A DNA stretch of 62,500 bases, taken from positions 5,185,001 through 5,247,500 of the forward strand of contig CAUJGJ010000397.1 in assembly GCA_963170055.1 (NCBI GenBank), written 5' to 3'. Of the stretch, positions 35,183 to 46,426 are shown in pieces. Under the pieces are notes generated by a model. That model did no database searches. It saw nothing but the letters and a program-made list of their open reading frames with translations, and was not told the origin of the DNA. Every line of letters starts with the position of its first letter. Position 1 is the stretch's first letter. Made by a program: the position numbers and the translations under genes. The stretch is from Halisarca cf. caerulea (Eukaryota; Porifera; Demospongiae; Chondrillida; Halisarcidae).

Positions 35183-37352
35183 TTATTCTAAATCAGACGA
35201 AGAAAACATTCCAAACACTGTTCTACGGTGGTTGCTGCTACGACTCTCAGCAAATTCATTCGCGATATCCACAATTTGAATTTCGTCAGTCTTCTCTTTG
35301 TGAACATGTAGGATCATGACAGCATTCAGACGGCTCTGGCCCATTGTTGAGCGAAGGTATGTTTTTATCCTCCTCATAGCAGAAAAGGAACGCTCACTAA
35401 TCGCATTTGTTGCTGGATTTACTAGTATAAGTCGAACAACCTTGATGACCTGAGACAACACCTGAAGAAAAGGTACGTAAATAGGATACAGCATCTTTCA
35501 AATTACAGCTGGATGGCAGTTTCCCTTGCAAAAGTGACAATTGCACCTTTAACTGTGTAGCATTCAGGTCACTACCATAGAAAGAAGTCACAGCTGTCAG
35601 CTCCTTCTCCACATTCTCATTACAAAAACTTTTCAGCAACAAACACTCTAACTGACGATACATTTGAAATCCAGGTTGATCAAACCTTGATCGGATGGTG
35701 GACAAGGCATTGTCAATGGCTTCATAGTAGATTTGCCTGTAGTATAGCTCAACTGCATCATGCTGGAATCCTGGTGCCGATTCTTCTTCATATCGCTGTG
35801 GCTGTTTGCGCTTCCGGGGTAGCTGGGGGTCAGCTATGTCAAACGATGCATGCAGCTTGATGGTGGAATCCCAAAAAAGCTGAAATGAGTCCTCATTTCT
35901 CAGCTTCTCCATAGCCTCTACTGAAAGTTGTGCTACATGTTGTCCTTCAGATGCTGAAATAGATGATCTCTGTAAGGTGGCTGATAAGTTGTCAGCATGA
36001 TTCAACACAAGTTGTCCAAGACGAATCCCAAAGTAATAGTTGAATGATTCCATTTGAGCCTTAACACCACATACCCTGGCACGCACATAGGGGTCAACAC
36101 TGCCATCAAGCACTGAAGACCACAACTCCTGTAGGACAGCATAATTATCTTCAACACTCTTCAGGCTTTTGGCACGAACAGTCCACCTTGTGGGGCAGAG
36201 GACACGAAACCCAGGTGTGTCTGGGGCAATGCGTTCTTTCAATTCATCAAATGCTGCATTCCTCTTTGGAGAATACTTGATGAGTTTACTGATCTCATAT
36301 GTTACATCCATTGCATCTCTCAAGAGTTTGGTGCCCTTGATGGTATCACACATTGCTAGGTTTAATGAATGCCCATAGCAGTGAATAAACAATGCTCGTG
36401 GTTCTTCACGGGTGATTTGTGTTGCTACTCCATTGCGGTGTCCAGTCATATTAGATGCACCATCAAAGCATTGACCTCGACATCGACTCCAATTGAGGTT
36501 CAGTCTTAAAACACAGTCACGAAGAGCTGCAACAATGGTGTCAGCAGTAATATCTGGAATCGCATACAAACCAATGAACTCTTCATGCACTTCTAGCTGA
36601 GAATCGACCCATCGGAAACAGACAGTCAGCTGTTCATGATTGGAAATGTCGGCACACTCATCTGCCATCACTGTAAAAAAATCCGCTCCCTGGATGTTCT
36701 CAGCAATATCCCTCAGGACACTCAATGACAATAGCTTGAGGAACTCATTCTGTATCTCTGGGGAACAATACTTGTCACCTTTTCTTTCCAACCACTGTGC
36801 CAAACCTGGATCACGACGTTTCTGCAGCTTTAGAAGCTGATGAAAGTTGCTTTCAGCATCATCATGGCCACGCAGAGGGAGCCCCTGACGACCGAAATAC
36901 CGAATATTGGCAATAATTTTGAGAAGTGCTCTCCGGTTGTTGGCCTTTTCCCGTGCATGAATGGTTGATAAGGTTTCTCCAACATCACGCGTTGTCCTCG
37001 GCAACACCACAATTACTTGCACAGCATCAGCATGACATTTTGACCACTCGTGTCTACGAAATCCCTCAGTGGCATCCTTCCAATTTGAAAAACCTTTGGA
37101 AAGGAATGCAGAGTCTTTACAGTTTGCCATCAGCTTACCTTCTTTCTCAGCACGAGCACAAATATGGCAGAAAACCAAATCGAGGGCCTCGTCATAATGT
37201 AGCCACGGATACGAATCAAACCAGGATCCTTGAAACGAACGCTGCACTATCCGAGATTGACCGAAATTTCGTTTTGGAAAGACTAGATTCCTTGGCTGGT
37301 GGGGCTCCTGATCCATGAAGGCAACGTATACGTACTGAACAGCTCCAAGCAA
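35183..37352 (-). pseudogene. hAT transposase, one frameshift
   Basis: The main frame is 35397-37352 (651 residues). It has an N-terminal TTF-type zinc finger (SYPWLHYDEALDLVFCHICA ... FSNWKDATEGFRRHEWSKCHADAV, about 36995-37205), then the hAT catalytic region (FFTVMADECADISNHEQLTVCFRWV, about 36600-36680; QCFDGASNMTG, about 36455; FIHCYGHSLNLAMCD, about 36350-36395) and CPTRWTVRAKSL. The C-terminal dimerisation segment (LVNPATNAISERSFSAMRRIKTYL ... MGQSRLNAVMILHVH) is in a second frame, 35183-35494. The shift lies at about 35440-35495, just before the dimerisation motif. By family knowledge it excises and inserts hAT DNA with 8-bp duplications. It resembles zinc finger MYM-type protein 1, which is hAT-derived. 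Confidence 0.85.
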
Positions 37353-37539
37353 GTATATAACAACGGAACAACGACACTAAGGAGTCTGACAATAAACCAA
37401 ACTTTCTCCCGGCACTGCACGCGCACGGCATCGTTGACGTGTTTCTCGCGCTCAACCATGCAGGGGGCGTGGGCCAAAACTATTAGTGCCCCACAGCAGA
37501 GGCCCTAAGCCTAAATTGCTTTAAAACTGAGTAACTTAA

Positions 37540-40149
37540 CCCTTTACCGGTCACGAGCCACTTAAGTGGTTCGTAAGGCTCCCGGTCACGCGCAGCCATT
37601 TTTACGCAATATGCACGTGTTGTACCTCATTCAAATCAGTAACGTGTATGGATGATGTTTAGAACAGTTTGATAGTCATACAATCTGTATAAATAAAGAT
37701 ATAACAGTTCAAAATAGCGATTATGCAGAAGTTTACGGAACAAATGCACGGAAAACGTAACAAAAACACACTAACAAAATGGCTGCTATTGCGGTATTGT
37801 CGTAGACATTAGACTAGTTATTGCCGTTTCGGTGCTATTTGCCCTTCGTATGATACAATTCGAAGCACGGAGCAGGACAGAGATGGATGAAATCCTTTGA
37901 GCAGGATGCGCATCCGAAAATGGTCCGTTTTCTCTCCTTCGTCAGGCTGCAAATCTGGCATTGTGCGGCTTTGTCCACCTTGGATGGAAAGTGCCGCTCG
38001 CAGTAGCGAATGGATGGAGGTGCAGAGCCGGATGGATGGGGAGGACGTTTCCTGGATGTATATGAACTTAAAAGTTCCCGAGCGACCTCGATGTAGTACG
38101 ATTTGAGGGAGATAATGCCAACGTTCGGTGTTTCGCACAGGATTATGTGGCTGTTGACCGTGCAGACGTCCAGGAGATAGTAAAATACCCTGAACCACCA
38201 TTTCCTGGAGCGCCTGCTGCAGCTGTAGAGCTTCCTCTTCATATCTGCCAAGTCCACACCCCCATGTACTTGTTGTACAGCTTGACAGACATTGGACAAG
38301 AAACCCGACTCAGGGAACCATCCTTGTTCCTGCGGTTGACAGTAGTCAGGCTGGATGGAGGACAGATGGTGTTGATGACAGATACACATTTCTTATCCTT
38401 CCACACCAAGCATTCAACCCCGCTTTGAACAATAGAACGATGTTCCCCTCGTGCAAGCTCCTTGTCCAATGCCTTTGTGTTCCTCAATGGTATGGGCCAT
38501 TGCTTGCGATTGACACGGGTTGTGGCGATGGAATACGTCTTGCGAGCCAGTAGGTCAGTAGCCAGTTCCACGCTGGAGAAGAAATTATCATAGAACAAGA
38601 AATGGTCCTTGTCCATGATAGAACCGGCCACTGCCTTGACAACGGATGGACCCAGACCCCCTTGTGTGGTGTCATCCCCAGAACCCAGGTATGGTCGATG
38701 GTTGATGACGTACCCATTGTAAGCATCACAGCTGCTCCACATCTTGAACCCCCTTTTTGTGGGTTTCATCGGCATATATTGCTTTATGCTGCTTCGTCCT
38801 TTAAATGCAATCATTGCCTCATCAATTGAGATTTCCCTGTGAGGATGATACTCTGCCAAGCTGTTATCATTAACTATATTCATCAGTGGCCTGACTTTGT
38901 GCATCTTATCATACCCTGGCTCTCCTCTCTTTGCTGCCTTGGTGTTGTCATTGAGGTGCAAGCAATGGCGAATGGCCTTGAACCTCCTAAAAGGCATTCC
39001 TCCAACAATTGCAGGTACACCCAGCAATGCATCCCCCGACCAGTAGTCCTCCAATTCTGGCAGTTTGTGTACCCCCATAATGAGGGTCATGCCAAGAAAA
39101 AGTTTGATTTCGTCCGCGCAAACATCGGTCCAATTCAAACTTGGAGGTGGTGGATTCTGTCTTGCGTAAAGATTAGTTTGATCAGTGATGTACTGATACG
39201 TCTGCTCCCCAAAAATGACGTTGAAAAACTCCAATGGGCTAGCATTGCTATGGAGCAAATTTGTTGGACCAACAGGCTCAGTAAAGGGGGGAGGTGTAAA
39301 TGCTGCTGGTGTTGTGAACGTAGCAGAGTGTGATGTTGTTGCAAGAGGTGTGGAGGTATTTGGTTGTGAGGCAACATGTCCGCCAGGACCTGGTGGTGTG
39401 GCAACACATGTTAAAGGACTTGGAGGCAGTGTTGTAGATGCAACTGGTGTTGTAATGGTAGTATTGTTCACTAAAATGCTTGCTTGCTGGGATGCTGGTG
39501 ATGGAGGTGATATAGGACTCGGAGCTGTTACAGATTCTTCTGGAACTGTTTCATCCACCTCAGAGTGCTCCCAAGTACTCAACTGAGCGAGTGTCAGGGG
39601 GTCAATAATTGTCGACTCTCTAGGAACAGGATCTAGTTTATCATCTGTGTCATTACCAATGTCAGAATTTTCCCAGTCACTCATACTGCAATCACTGTCC
39701 TGTACCTCTTTTAGAACTTCAGTTATGGCAATATTGTGAGCCATTGTAGACCTAATTCAATAATAATGATTTGTTTGATTATATGTATGATGTGCGCACG
39801 GTTACGACGAGTGTTCAGTTAACTTAGAAGATTGAGTTTAGAAACAAATAAGCTTGAAGCATGATACGTGTAGTGAGAAATTACCGGCGTACAGTACGTA
39901 TATATACGGTAAATACTTGCGCGAAACAGTACATTACCTTTCTGGGACGATATCTCGACGACCGAGTGCAGTAGGAGGAAGAAACACGGACGAATCGAAA
40001 GCTGAGAAGCGAATCTATCAAACAAGGACCTTAAAAAGGTTATCCGATCTGTATCTGCTGATATTTAGCCGCCAAAATTCTTCGCGCCACTTAAGTGGCT
40101 CGTGACCGTTAGGGGTACCGCGAAAAATCGTAACGCGACGGGTGAAGGG
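37540..40149 (-). mobile_element. piggyBac-1 transposon
   Basis: TTAA at 37536-37539 and 40150-40153 flanks the element. Ends are CCCTTTACCGGTCACGAGCC at the left and ...GGGTGAAGGG at the right. A subterminal CACGAGCCACTTAAGTGG at the left is mirrored by CCACTTAAGTGGCTCGTG at about 40086-40103. 2,610 bp with one transposase gene. It sits inside the hAT, between the hAT transposase and the hAT right end. Confidence 0.92.
37835..39744 (-). pseudogene. piggyBac-1 transposase, one frameshift
   Basis: The first frame, 38239-39744, starts MAHNIAITEVLKEV with an acidic and then Pro/Thr-rich N-terminus, followed by the DDE_Tnp_1_7-type core: LFLGMTLIMGVHKLPELEDYW, the first catalytic D in REISIDEAMIAFKGRSSIKQ, and the second in FYDNFFSSVELA. 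At about 38265 a lost base in a G run turns YNKYMGGVDLAD, which holds the third aspartate, into YMGVWTWQI and a stop. The correct frame (37835-38389) continues to a C-terminal cysteine-rich domain (CQICSLTKERKRTIFGCASCSKDFIHLCPAPCF). Only this one indel is evident, so inactivation is recent. Confidence 0.9.
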
Positions 40150-40579
40150 TTAAAGAAGTCCCAACTGGTAAAAAAAGTGGTCCGGCGTTGGCCGGACCAG
40201 ACGGACCGTCTGCTACGCCTATGTACATGTATGCTTGTCAATGAGCTTTTAGCTAAATTCATAATATGTAACAAAGCAGCTATAACATTCTTGTTGATGG
40301 CAACTGCTTTTTATGTCATTAGGTGTCCCTGTCATTCAGCATCAGAATTGGGCGATCTACAGTGTCGGGAATTATGAGAGAAACCTGTGAAGCTTTGTGG
40401 GAAGTATTGATGCCACAGTATGTGAAGGCTCCAGCATCTGAGGCTGAATGGGAAGGCATTAGCCAACAGTTTTCACAAATGTGGAATTTTCCTCACTGTA
40501 TCGGTAGGTTTTGAGTAAACAAGAATTCCTATAGCACTATTATTAACAAAGTATGCACCACATGACACTGTATTATTAG

Positions 40580-40582
<3 letters not shown>

Positions 40583-40632
<50 letters not shown>
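40583..40632. repeat. (TA)n microsatellite
   Basis: About 50 bp of pure TA in intron 3 of the inner Harbinger transposase. Confidence 0.95.
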
Positions 40633-40636
<4 letters not shown>

Positions 40637-43115
40637 AGAATACCATGGCAGGTGTTTCTGAATCTGCAATACATGTTGATAAAAATATGCTATCTATTAG
40701 GTGCCATTGATGGAAAGCACATCACTCTGCAAGCACCAATGAATGCTGGGTCAGAGTTTTTCAACTATAAAGGAAGTCACTCCATTGTATTGCTGGCTGT
40801 TTGTGATGCTCAATCATCCATGAGTGCAATGTCGACCGTCTATCTGAGTGTGTTGTATATGTTACTACATGTATTTATGGCTTGTATGTTAGATTTTAAT
40901 TGTTCACGTGACCTTTTGCCAATTATATGAGACTCGGTATTATGGTATCCTCACAGATTCATACTAGTAGACATTGGTGATGCTGGAAGATGTAGTGATG
41001 GTGGCGTTCTTAGTAATTCCTTATTTGGTCGTGCTTTTTGTGACAATTCATTGCCAATACCAAAACCATTGCCTCTACCAGGTATGTAGATGCATTTTGT
41101 GTGGATTGTATATACACGCTAAATTTGTTCAAATTATAGATCTTGCTTGTTTTCCAGGCACAACTGGACCAGATCTGCCTTATGTGATAGTAGGTGACGA
41201 AGCTTTCCCTCTTAAAGACTACATGTTGAGGCCCTATCCAGGACGAAACCTCCCTGGTAGGGCTAGCTTAGGCCAGTCTTATGGATCAATATAGTTATTT
41301 CTATACTTCCCTTCTTTATATAGAAGATCATAGAGTACTCAACTACAGGCTCAGTAGAGCAAGAAGGGTAATTAAGAATGCCTTTGGAATCTTAGCAGCA
41401 AGATGGAGGATTTTTCGAAGGCCAATTATTGCTGAACCCAGCCGTGCTGTTGTTTATACAAAGGCAGCTGTTGCCCTTCACAACTACCTGAGAACAACAG
41501 AATCAAGTGTCTACTGCCCTCCTGGATTCATCGATGGAGAGGATGGAAGTGGTAACACCTTGGCAGGGTCATGGAGAGGCGATACAGACTGTAATTCTGG
41601 AATGGCCACAGTCTCCCGTGTGGGAAGTAACAGGTATGCTATTGAATTCCCATCATCATACATATATTGTCCACATTCATGGTCCCCTCTAATTCCCTCT
41701 ATAGGTACTCACGTACATCAGCCCAATATCGTGATTCCTTCAAGACTTATTTCAATAGTCAACAAGGAGAGTTATCATGGCAATATACACATGTCAACCG
41801 CACATCCTAATATAATATATTTAACTACGTAATATCTCCTGAGTCCATATAGTACTTATTCTTGAAGTTCTTGATATGCATTGAAGTCTTGTGGTATTGC
41901 GAGAGGTGTATGTGGCAGCATGTTTGTGGGAGATAAGTTTTGTGGCAAAGGTGTATGTGGTTGCATGCCTGGTGGAGATGGATGTTGTGAGAGAGGTGTA
42001 TGTGGTTGCATCATGTTGGTCGGATGTGGTTGAATGTTGGTGTGATGCGGTTGCATGCTTGGTGGAGATGGGTGGGTGATGTGTGATGCGTAAGGAGCAG
42101 ATGGAAAAGCTCCCGGACCGAATTCTATTGAATAAAAGAGCCGATCTATTTCGATGTAGGCCAGTGCTTTTTGTTGCTTTGACAGCTTCCGTAAACGGCT
42201 TGCGACATGTTCCCCATACATTCCTTCTTCATCATTATCACAGTCGGCCTTCAAGTTTTCTTTTGTTAAGGTATTCAGTGTCGATACAAGGTACTTGTCA
42301 ACATCATCTGAAGGTGTCTGGCCATGGCGTATTTTTCATTTCTTCTTAGGCTGAGGTTCTGCAGCACTTTTTGTTGCAACCACAGTAATGGAAGATGATC
42401 CTGTACCAGTGCTGCAGGCTTCAAGCTCACTGTAATTAAAGTGCTGGGACAATTTAATGACATGTATGAAAGGACACTGTTGCATGTGTAAAGAACTAAC
42501 TCATCAGTAGCAGCACTTTCATTGTCATCACCATCTTCTACATCAGTAGCGATTGGACCAGATACTGAAGATATTTCATCAATTGGCTTTTTGGTGGCCG
42601 GCACAAGGTTTGATGTGGTGCTATTTAATGTAAAAGCTTGAGCTAAAAACATACTACCTTGACGTACAGACTCATGCAAGTGCAAAACATTTGGGTACCG
42701 TATGATTAGTTAGATCACTAACCTTTTATGCGTAATTGTATCTTTGATGAAGTCCATCACTTTAAAGTATGGCCATGTTGAGATTAGAGAGGTTAAGATT
42801 AGCGTTACAACGTTGAACGTTGAACGTTGACGTCACAAAAATGTCATGTGATCGCAAAATAAGCACCCACCCATGGTGAATGGGTAACGTTTCTTACCTT
42901 GGAAGAGGCCCCTGACCGTAAGCGATTTATGCTGAGCTTTGCTGTTCGTTTGCAGGATTTGTTCACCGTACAAGTAAGTTTCCTATATAAAGAAACAGTC
43001 TAGGCTTGGGTTTAGGAATATTTAGAGCAAGAATCACTTTTTGTTATGGTACACGACTGCTTTTCCTGCTCCCTGTCGACTTCGCAATTTTGGTGCCAAA
43101 AATGTTCTTGTAGGG

Positions 43116-44138
43116 ATGCCTGGTTTTCGCTGGGAGATGGTCCACGACTTGGCTTTAGCCAAGGAAGTAGCATCTACTCGTCCTGAGAAGCCACAGGACT
43201 GGATAGAGGTGGCTGAAAAGATGAATGGACAGTTTACTACTGATGACAAACCTGTCCTCCTAAAGGGTAGAGGATGCAGGGAAAGGATGGACCTGCTCCT
43301 CAAAAAGTTTAAGGATGAGGACTCAAAGTCATTGAAAAAGTTAGTTTTTATTATGCAGTTGCATTCAGCCACGGGCAGCAGTTGCATACACGCGTATTGC
43401 CAGTACTCATGTAGCTAGACTACATTATTGCTTGCAATTGCAGATCTGGAACAGAGGAGGAGTATAGTGAGCTTGAACAACTCCTCGAGGACATCAGTAC
43501 GTATACAAGGGATGATGCTGAAACGAAAAATCTGCAAAAGTCAGTAACCTTTTTGAAAAAGCAGGAAGACAAGCAAAAGGAGAGGAGATGAGGAAGGCAG
43601 CTATGGAGGGAATTGCAAGTTTAACTTGCAATTTCTGCAAGTTAAAGGCAGCTATGGAGGGAATTGCAAGTTTAACTTGCAAATTCTGTGTAACTTTGCA
43701 TGCAAAGTTACACAGAATTTGCTCTTGGACTGAATTGTATAATTCTGTCTTCATTTTCTTGTACAGAGTTGTCATCATCATCAGCATAATCAATTGACCT
43801 GGATGATGATGACGAGCCCAGCTCTAGCAAGAAGACAAAACTTGTAAAAGGTAAACTGAATACTGTCATGTATTGCTACAGCATGTGTAATTTGTATCCT
43901 GAATGTCTGTACACCCATAGTAAACAGGCAGAGCAGGAAGTCCGTAGCCAAGCTCATGCAAGAGAAGTTTGAGGCAAGGATGCAAAAAAAAGAAGAGCTG
44001 CAAATTAGAAGAAAGGAACTAGAATTACAGAAGCGCAAACTGGACATTGAAGAAGATGAGAGAAAGAAAAGATTTGAACTTGAACAACAAGAAAGGAAAG
44101 CGATACTTTCTTTGCTGATGAAGCACTTAGGTAATTAA
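43116..44138 (+). pseudogene. Myb/SANT-like DNA-binding protein of the third element
   Basis: Exon 43116-43339 encodes MPGFRWEMVHDLALAKEV ... WIEVAEKMNGQF ... GCRERMDLLLKKFKDED, a Myb/SANT-like domain. Exons from 43444 (SGTEEEYSELEQLLEDIS), 43799-43850 (DLDDDDEPSSSKKTKLVK) and about 43919-44138 follow. The last encodes a basic stretch and a charged coiled coil (MQKKEELQIRRKELELQKRKL) ending ...LLMKHLGN. Near 43535 the frame needed to reach LFEKAGRQAKGEEMRKAAMEG differs from the incoming frame, so one indel is likely. Within this region lie the duplicated 51-bp unit and the 40-bp palindrome. By family knowledge it is the second protein of a Harbinger element. Confidence 0.7.
43608..43720. repeat. 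51-bp tandem duplication plus 40-bp perfect palindrome
   Basis: GGCAGCTATGGAGGGAATTG and following bases occur at about 43598 and again at about 43649; each copy holds a 19-bp palindrome (TTGCAAGTT T AACTTGCAA). Right after, 43681-43720 is a perfect 20+20 palindrome with no spacer, centred on TTTGCA|TGCAAA. Confidence 0.9.
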
Positions 44139-44200
44139 AAGTTGACAAACTGCATCTACTTTGATGTAACATTATGCTCAATGCATGTGTATGTAGTTTC

Positions 44201-45746
44201 TTATTGATTGCTCAAGTATGCTTCCAAAGTAGGTGGCTGTACACTAATAAATGAGGATGTTTGTGATCCATACAAACATGTATGGCAGTTTGTGAGCAGA
44301 GCTCCAACCAGGTAGTACTTTCCAGTTGGTTGAAGCAGTACTTTATGGTTTTTAGGGGCTGCCACAGGCAGCCCCTATATTGTTTTCATTTGGACTTCCG
44401 GTGTGTAACGCTCGTCCGATATATATATATATATATATATATAATATGGATTTGAAGAAAAGTCTTATAATAGAGAATTTATATAATAGTAATAGAAAAG
44501 TATGAATTTATACAGGAATGAGTTATAGGAATTGTTTTCAAAACAATCGTCCAGTTACAATAAACAGTATGTTCAATGAATGTTCAGCTGTGCACTTACA
44601 CTCCAATGCTTTGCAAGTGATTCAAGTGCGTGGGGCGGCAGCCCCCACGAGTTTTTAACTCGAATTACTTTTGCAACACCTTGCCAAATGTCCACTCGAC
44701 GCTGACCTTAACAGCACTCATGCGCCGGTTGAACTCCTGTTGGGCAGCAGTGAGGTTGTTGGTGCCATAGGGTGAGAGTACTTGTGGCGTAACCCCATAG
44801 GCTGGATCACCATATATGACATATGGCTCTCCATTTGGCTTTGTGAATTGACACAGTTTGCCCAACAAGCCACTTTCAGCCAAGATAAAAGCATCATGCC
44901 TGCGCCCCTCCACTGGTCCAAACATGTGGGCTATCAGTCCATTGGGCATTGATACAGACTAGATTGGAGGGGAAAAAAGTTTGTCAGCATACATAGAATT
45001 ACACCTAAACCACTACACTTCAACATACCTGAAACTTCAGGCAGTGCACACGTTTGTGACTACTGTACATAATACGCTGATTTACCACGGGCCGAGAAAT
45101 AGGTCGTGCGGTACCATCAATAAATCCAAAGCATTGTGTCAAGGGTGCCCCTTTAGCATGTATAGCTGCAGCAAATCGCTCTGGATCCAACCAGGTTAGG
45201 CTACAGCTACTTAGCAGGTGTTCAAATTGTGAGTAAATGTCACAGATGATCTGTATGGATTGATAAAAGGTAATGATATACACTAGACAACTCATGTTTA
45301 CATGGTCGATTACTTACAGTGTTGAAGATTTCACTGATTTCCGGCTCAGCGCATCCAAAAAAAGGAACCAAGTCACTCAGCCTGTTAGGATATGACAGCC
45401 TCCTAAGTAAGACCATCACTGCTTCGAATCCTGTTGCTGATGTTCCTTGGCTACATGTGTACTGCTCAGGAATTTGAAGAGCTGAGCAGAGTCGCAGCAT
45501 GTCATCCTTACCAAACCTGTACAAATTTATGTTATTTATATGCAACCATATATATCCATTCTTGAAACTTGCAGCTATATCATCTTACCTGAATAGGTGC
45601 TCACATTCCAGCATAGACAAGTCTGCCAGATTTGGACGGCGACCAAGAACCTTCTTGGGCTTGAACGACAGCTCCAAATAGAGGGTTTCCAGATCGCCTT
45701 CGTCACTACTAAAGTCCGAATCGCTACTATCAAGTGCCAGCAGCAT
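44201..45746 (-). pseudogene. Third-element DDE_Tnp_4-type transposase, split by MITE-B
   Basis: Exons, minus strand: 45746-45589 (MLLALDSSDSDF ... RRPNLADLSMLECEHLF), 45516-45318 (RFGKDDMLRLCSALQIP ... LLRRLSYPNRLSDLVPFFG), 45250-45029 (WLDPERFAAAIHAKG..QCFGFIDGTARPISRP, first D) and 44958-44671 (NGLIAHMFGPVEGRRHDAFIL, YVIYGDPAYGVTP for the second D, VSVEWTFGKVLQ with the E). All have GT/AG borders. The frame then runs into MITE-B (44354-44670) and stops. The missing C-terminus is still present beyond it at 44201-44353 (KVLLQPTGKYYLVGALL, CLYGSQTSS, ending TLEAYLSNQ). A short segment between the halves may be absent. The core triad is intact, so the MITE is the main lesion. Confidence 0.85.
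44354..44670 (-). mobile_element. MITE-B copy 3
   Basis: Reverse orientation: GGGGCTGCCACAGGCAGCCCC at the left, ACTTCCGGTGTGTAACGCTCGTCCG, a TA tract (about 44420-44442), the internal segment, and the ATTCAAGTGCG..GGCGGC..CTCGAATTACTT hairpin at the right. It lacks the second half of the 22-bp-arm palindrome seen in copy 1. It interrupts the transposase reading frame. Confidence 0.88.
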
Positions 45747-46120
45747 TTCTTGCACAGACTTCAGGTCCTTTCTGTGTGGTTCAAAGACCTTTGGCTAACT
45801 ATGCACTGGAAACATCCACAAACAAGGCACGAACCTTCTTTCCAGCTCCATTTCTTCTGCAAAGCGAACGTTTATCTTAACTGATTTTGCTTTCCCGCGC
45901 GGTAACGTTAAACGCTTAAGTCATAGTGACGTCATCGTCACCGTTCAACGTTCACCGTACATATGATCTTAACCTCTCTATTATGACCACACCACCCGCA
46001 TCTCCTGACGTCTTGTCGCGGACCTTTTTGTCTTCACGGACATACTTTTCCCTTAATGATTTCCACTTCGTTTCACAATCTTGTGAACTAAACTCTCCTC
46101 CAACCTGAGCACAGTGGAAA

Positions 46121-46426
46121 CAAGCGATTCGAGTTTAAAAAACTCATGGGCCGCCTACGGCCCTGGAAACTCGAATCGCTTGGAAATCGGCGTTATTGAC
46201 TAAAATAATATTTCAAAGAACTCTTCTGGTCTAAAAGACCCTTCGCTGATAAAATCAGGAGCAAACGAATGAATTTCACCGAAATATAGCCGAAAGATTT
46301 TGTACCGACTTCGCGTCCGCCATGTTATTGACATATATATATATATATATATATTGACATCGTTCCGGACGTTCCGGACACTTCCGGTGAAAGTAAAAAC
46401 AATATAGGGCCGCCTTCCGGCGGCCC
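46121..46426 (+). mobile_element. MITE-A copy 6 (complete)
   Basis: 306 bp: CAAGCGATTCGAG hairpin, GGAAATCGGCGTTATTGACTAAAATAAT, internal segment, CGCCATGTTATTGACA, a TA tract (about 46334-46354), GACATCGTTCCGGACGTTCCGGACACTTCCGGTG, and the GGGCCGCCTTCCGGCGGCCC end hairpin. It lies in an intron of the inner Harbinger MADF gene. Useful as the reference copy. Confidence 0.87.

Larger units (their letters stand above)
34923..40223 (-). mobile_element. hAT transposon (ZMYM1-like), hosting a piggyBac
   Basis: The left end CAGGGGCGTAGCAGCATG (34923) pairs with the right end whose complement reads CATAGGCGTAGCAGACGG (to 40223), 12 of the first 14 positions matching. The 8-bp flanks (GCATACAT and TACATGTA) share only TACAT, so a clean target duplication is not demonstrated. 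It lies wholly within intron 2 of the inner Harbinger transposase. Confidence 0.72.
34268..41810 (+). pseudogene. Inner Harbinger DDE transposase, 8 exons, catalytic Glu to Lys
   Basis: Inferred exons: 34268-34525, 34796-34906, 40323-40503, 40701-~40815, 40957-41081, 41158-41256, 41324-41633, 41705-41810; most junctions are GT/AG and the phases join. MAGGRRRRNF starts a basic N-terminus, followed by the family block HFRYLRMSKEKFDHLLAQ. Catalytic blocks are [13 protein letters not shown] (first D), LVDIGDAGRCSDGGV (second D) and ARRVIKNAFGIL, where the expected glutamate (ENAFGI in the outer copy) is lysine. The 3' end of exon 4 lacks a clear donor: after VCDAQ the expected residues and GT are missing. 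Intron 2 carries the hAT/piggyBac insertion. The K substitution and bad donor suggest loss of activity, despite otherwise open exons. Confidence 0.8.
42786..45979. mobile_element. Third Harbinger-like element (AGAGAGGTTAAGAT ends)
   Basis: AGAGAGGTTAAGAT at 42786 and its inverted match at 45966-45979 are followed on each side by diverged GAACGTTGAACG and GACGTCA blocks, making a long imperfect inverted repeat. ATT flanks both ends (42783-42785, 45980-45982). 3,194 bp including a 317-bp MITE-B. It has two genes facing each other, a Myb/MADF-like protein on + and a DDE_Tnp_4-type transposase on -. Its ends are unrelated to those of the inner and outer Harbingers, so it is a separate family. Confidence 0.88.

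Noticed and set aside
34915..40231. An 8-bp target duplication for the hAT element
   Set aside because: The flanks GCATACAT and TACATGTA share only TACAT, so I did not claim a duplication although the terminal repeats support the borders.
43608..43720. CRISPR-like short repeats
   Set aside because: Only two direct repeats, a eukaryotic context and no cas genes; explained by tandem duplication and palindromes inside a transposon gene.
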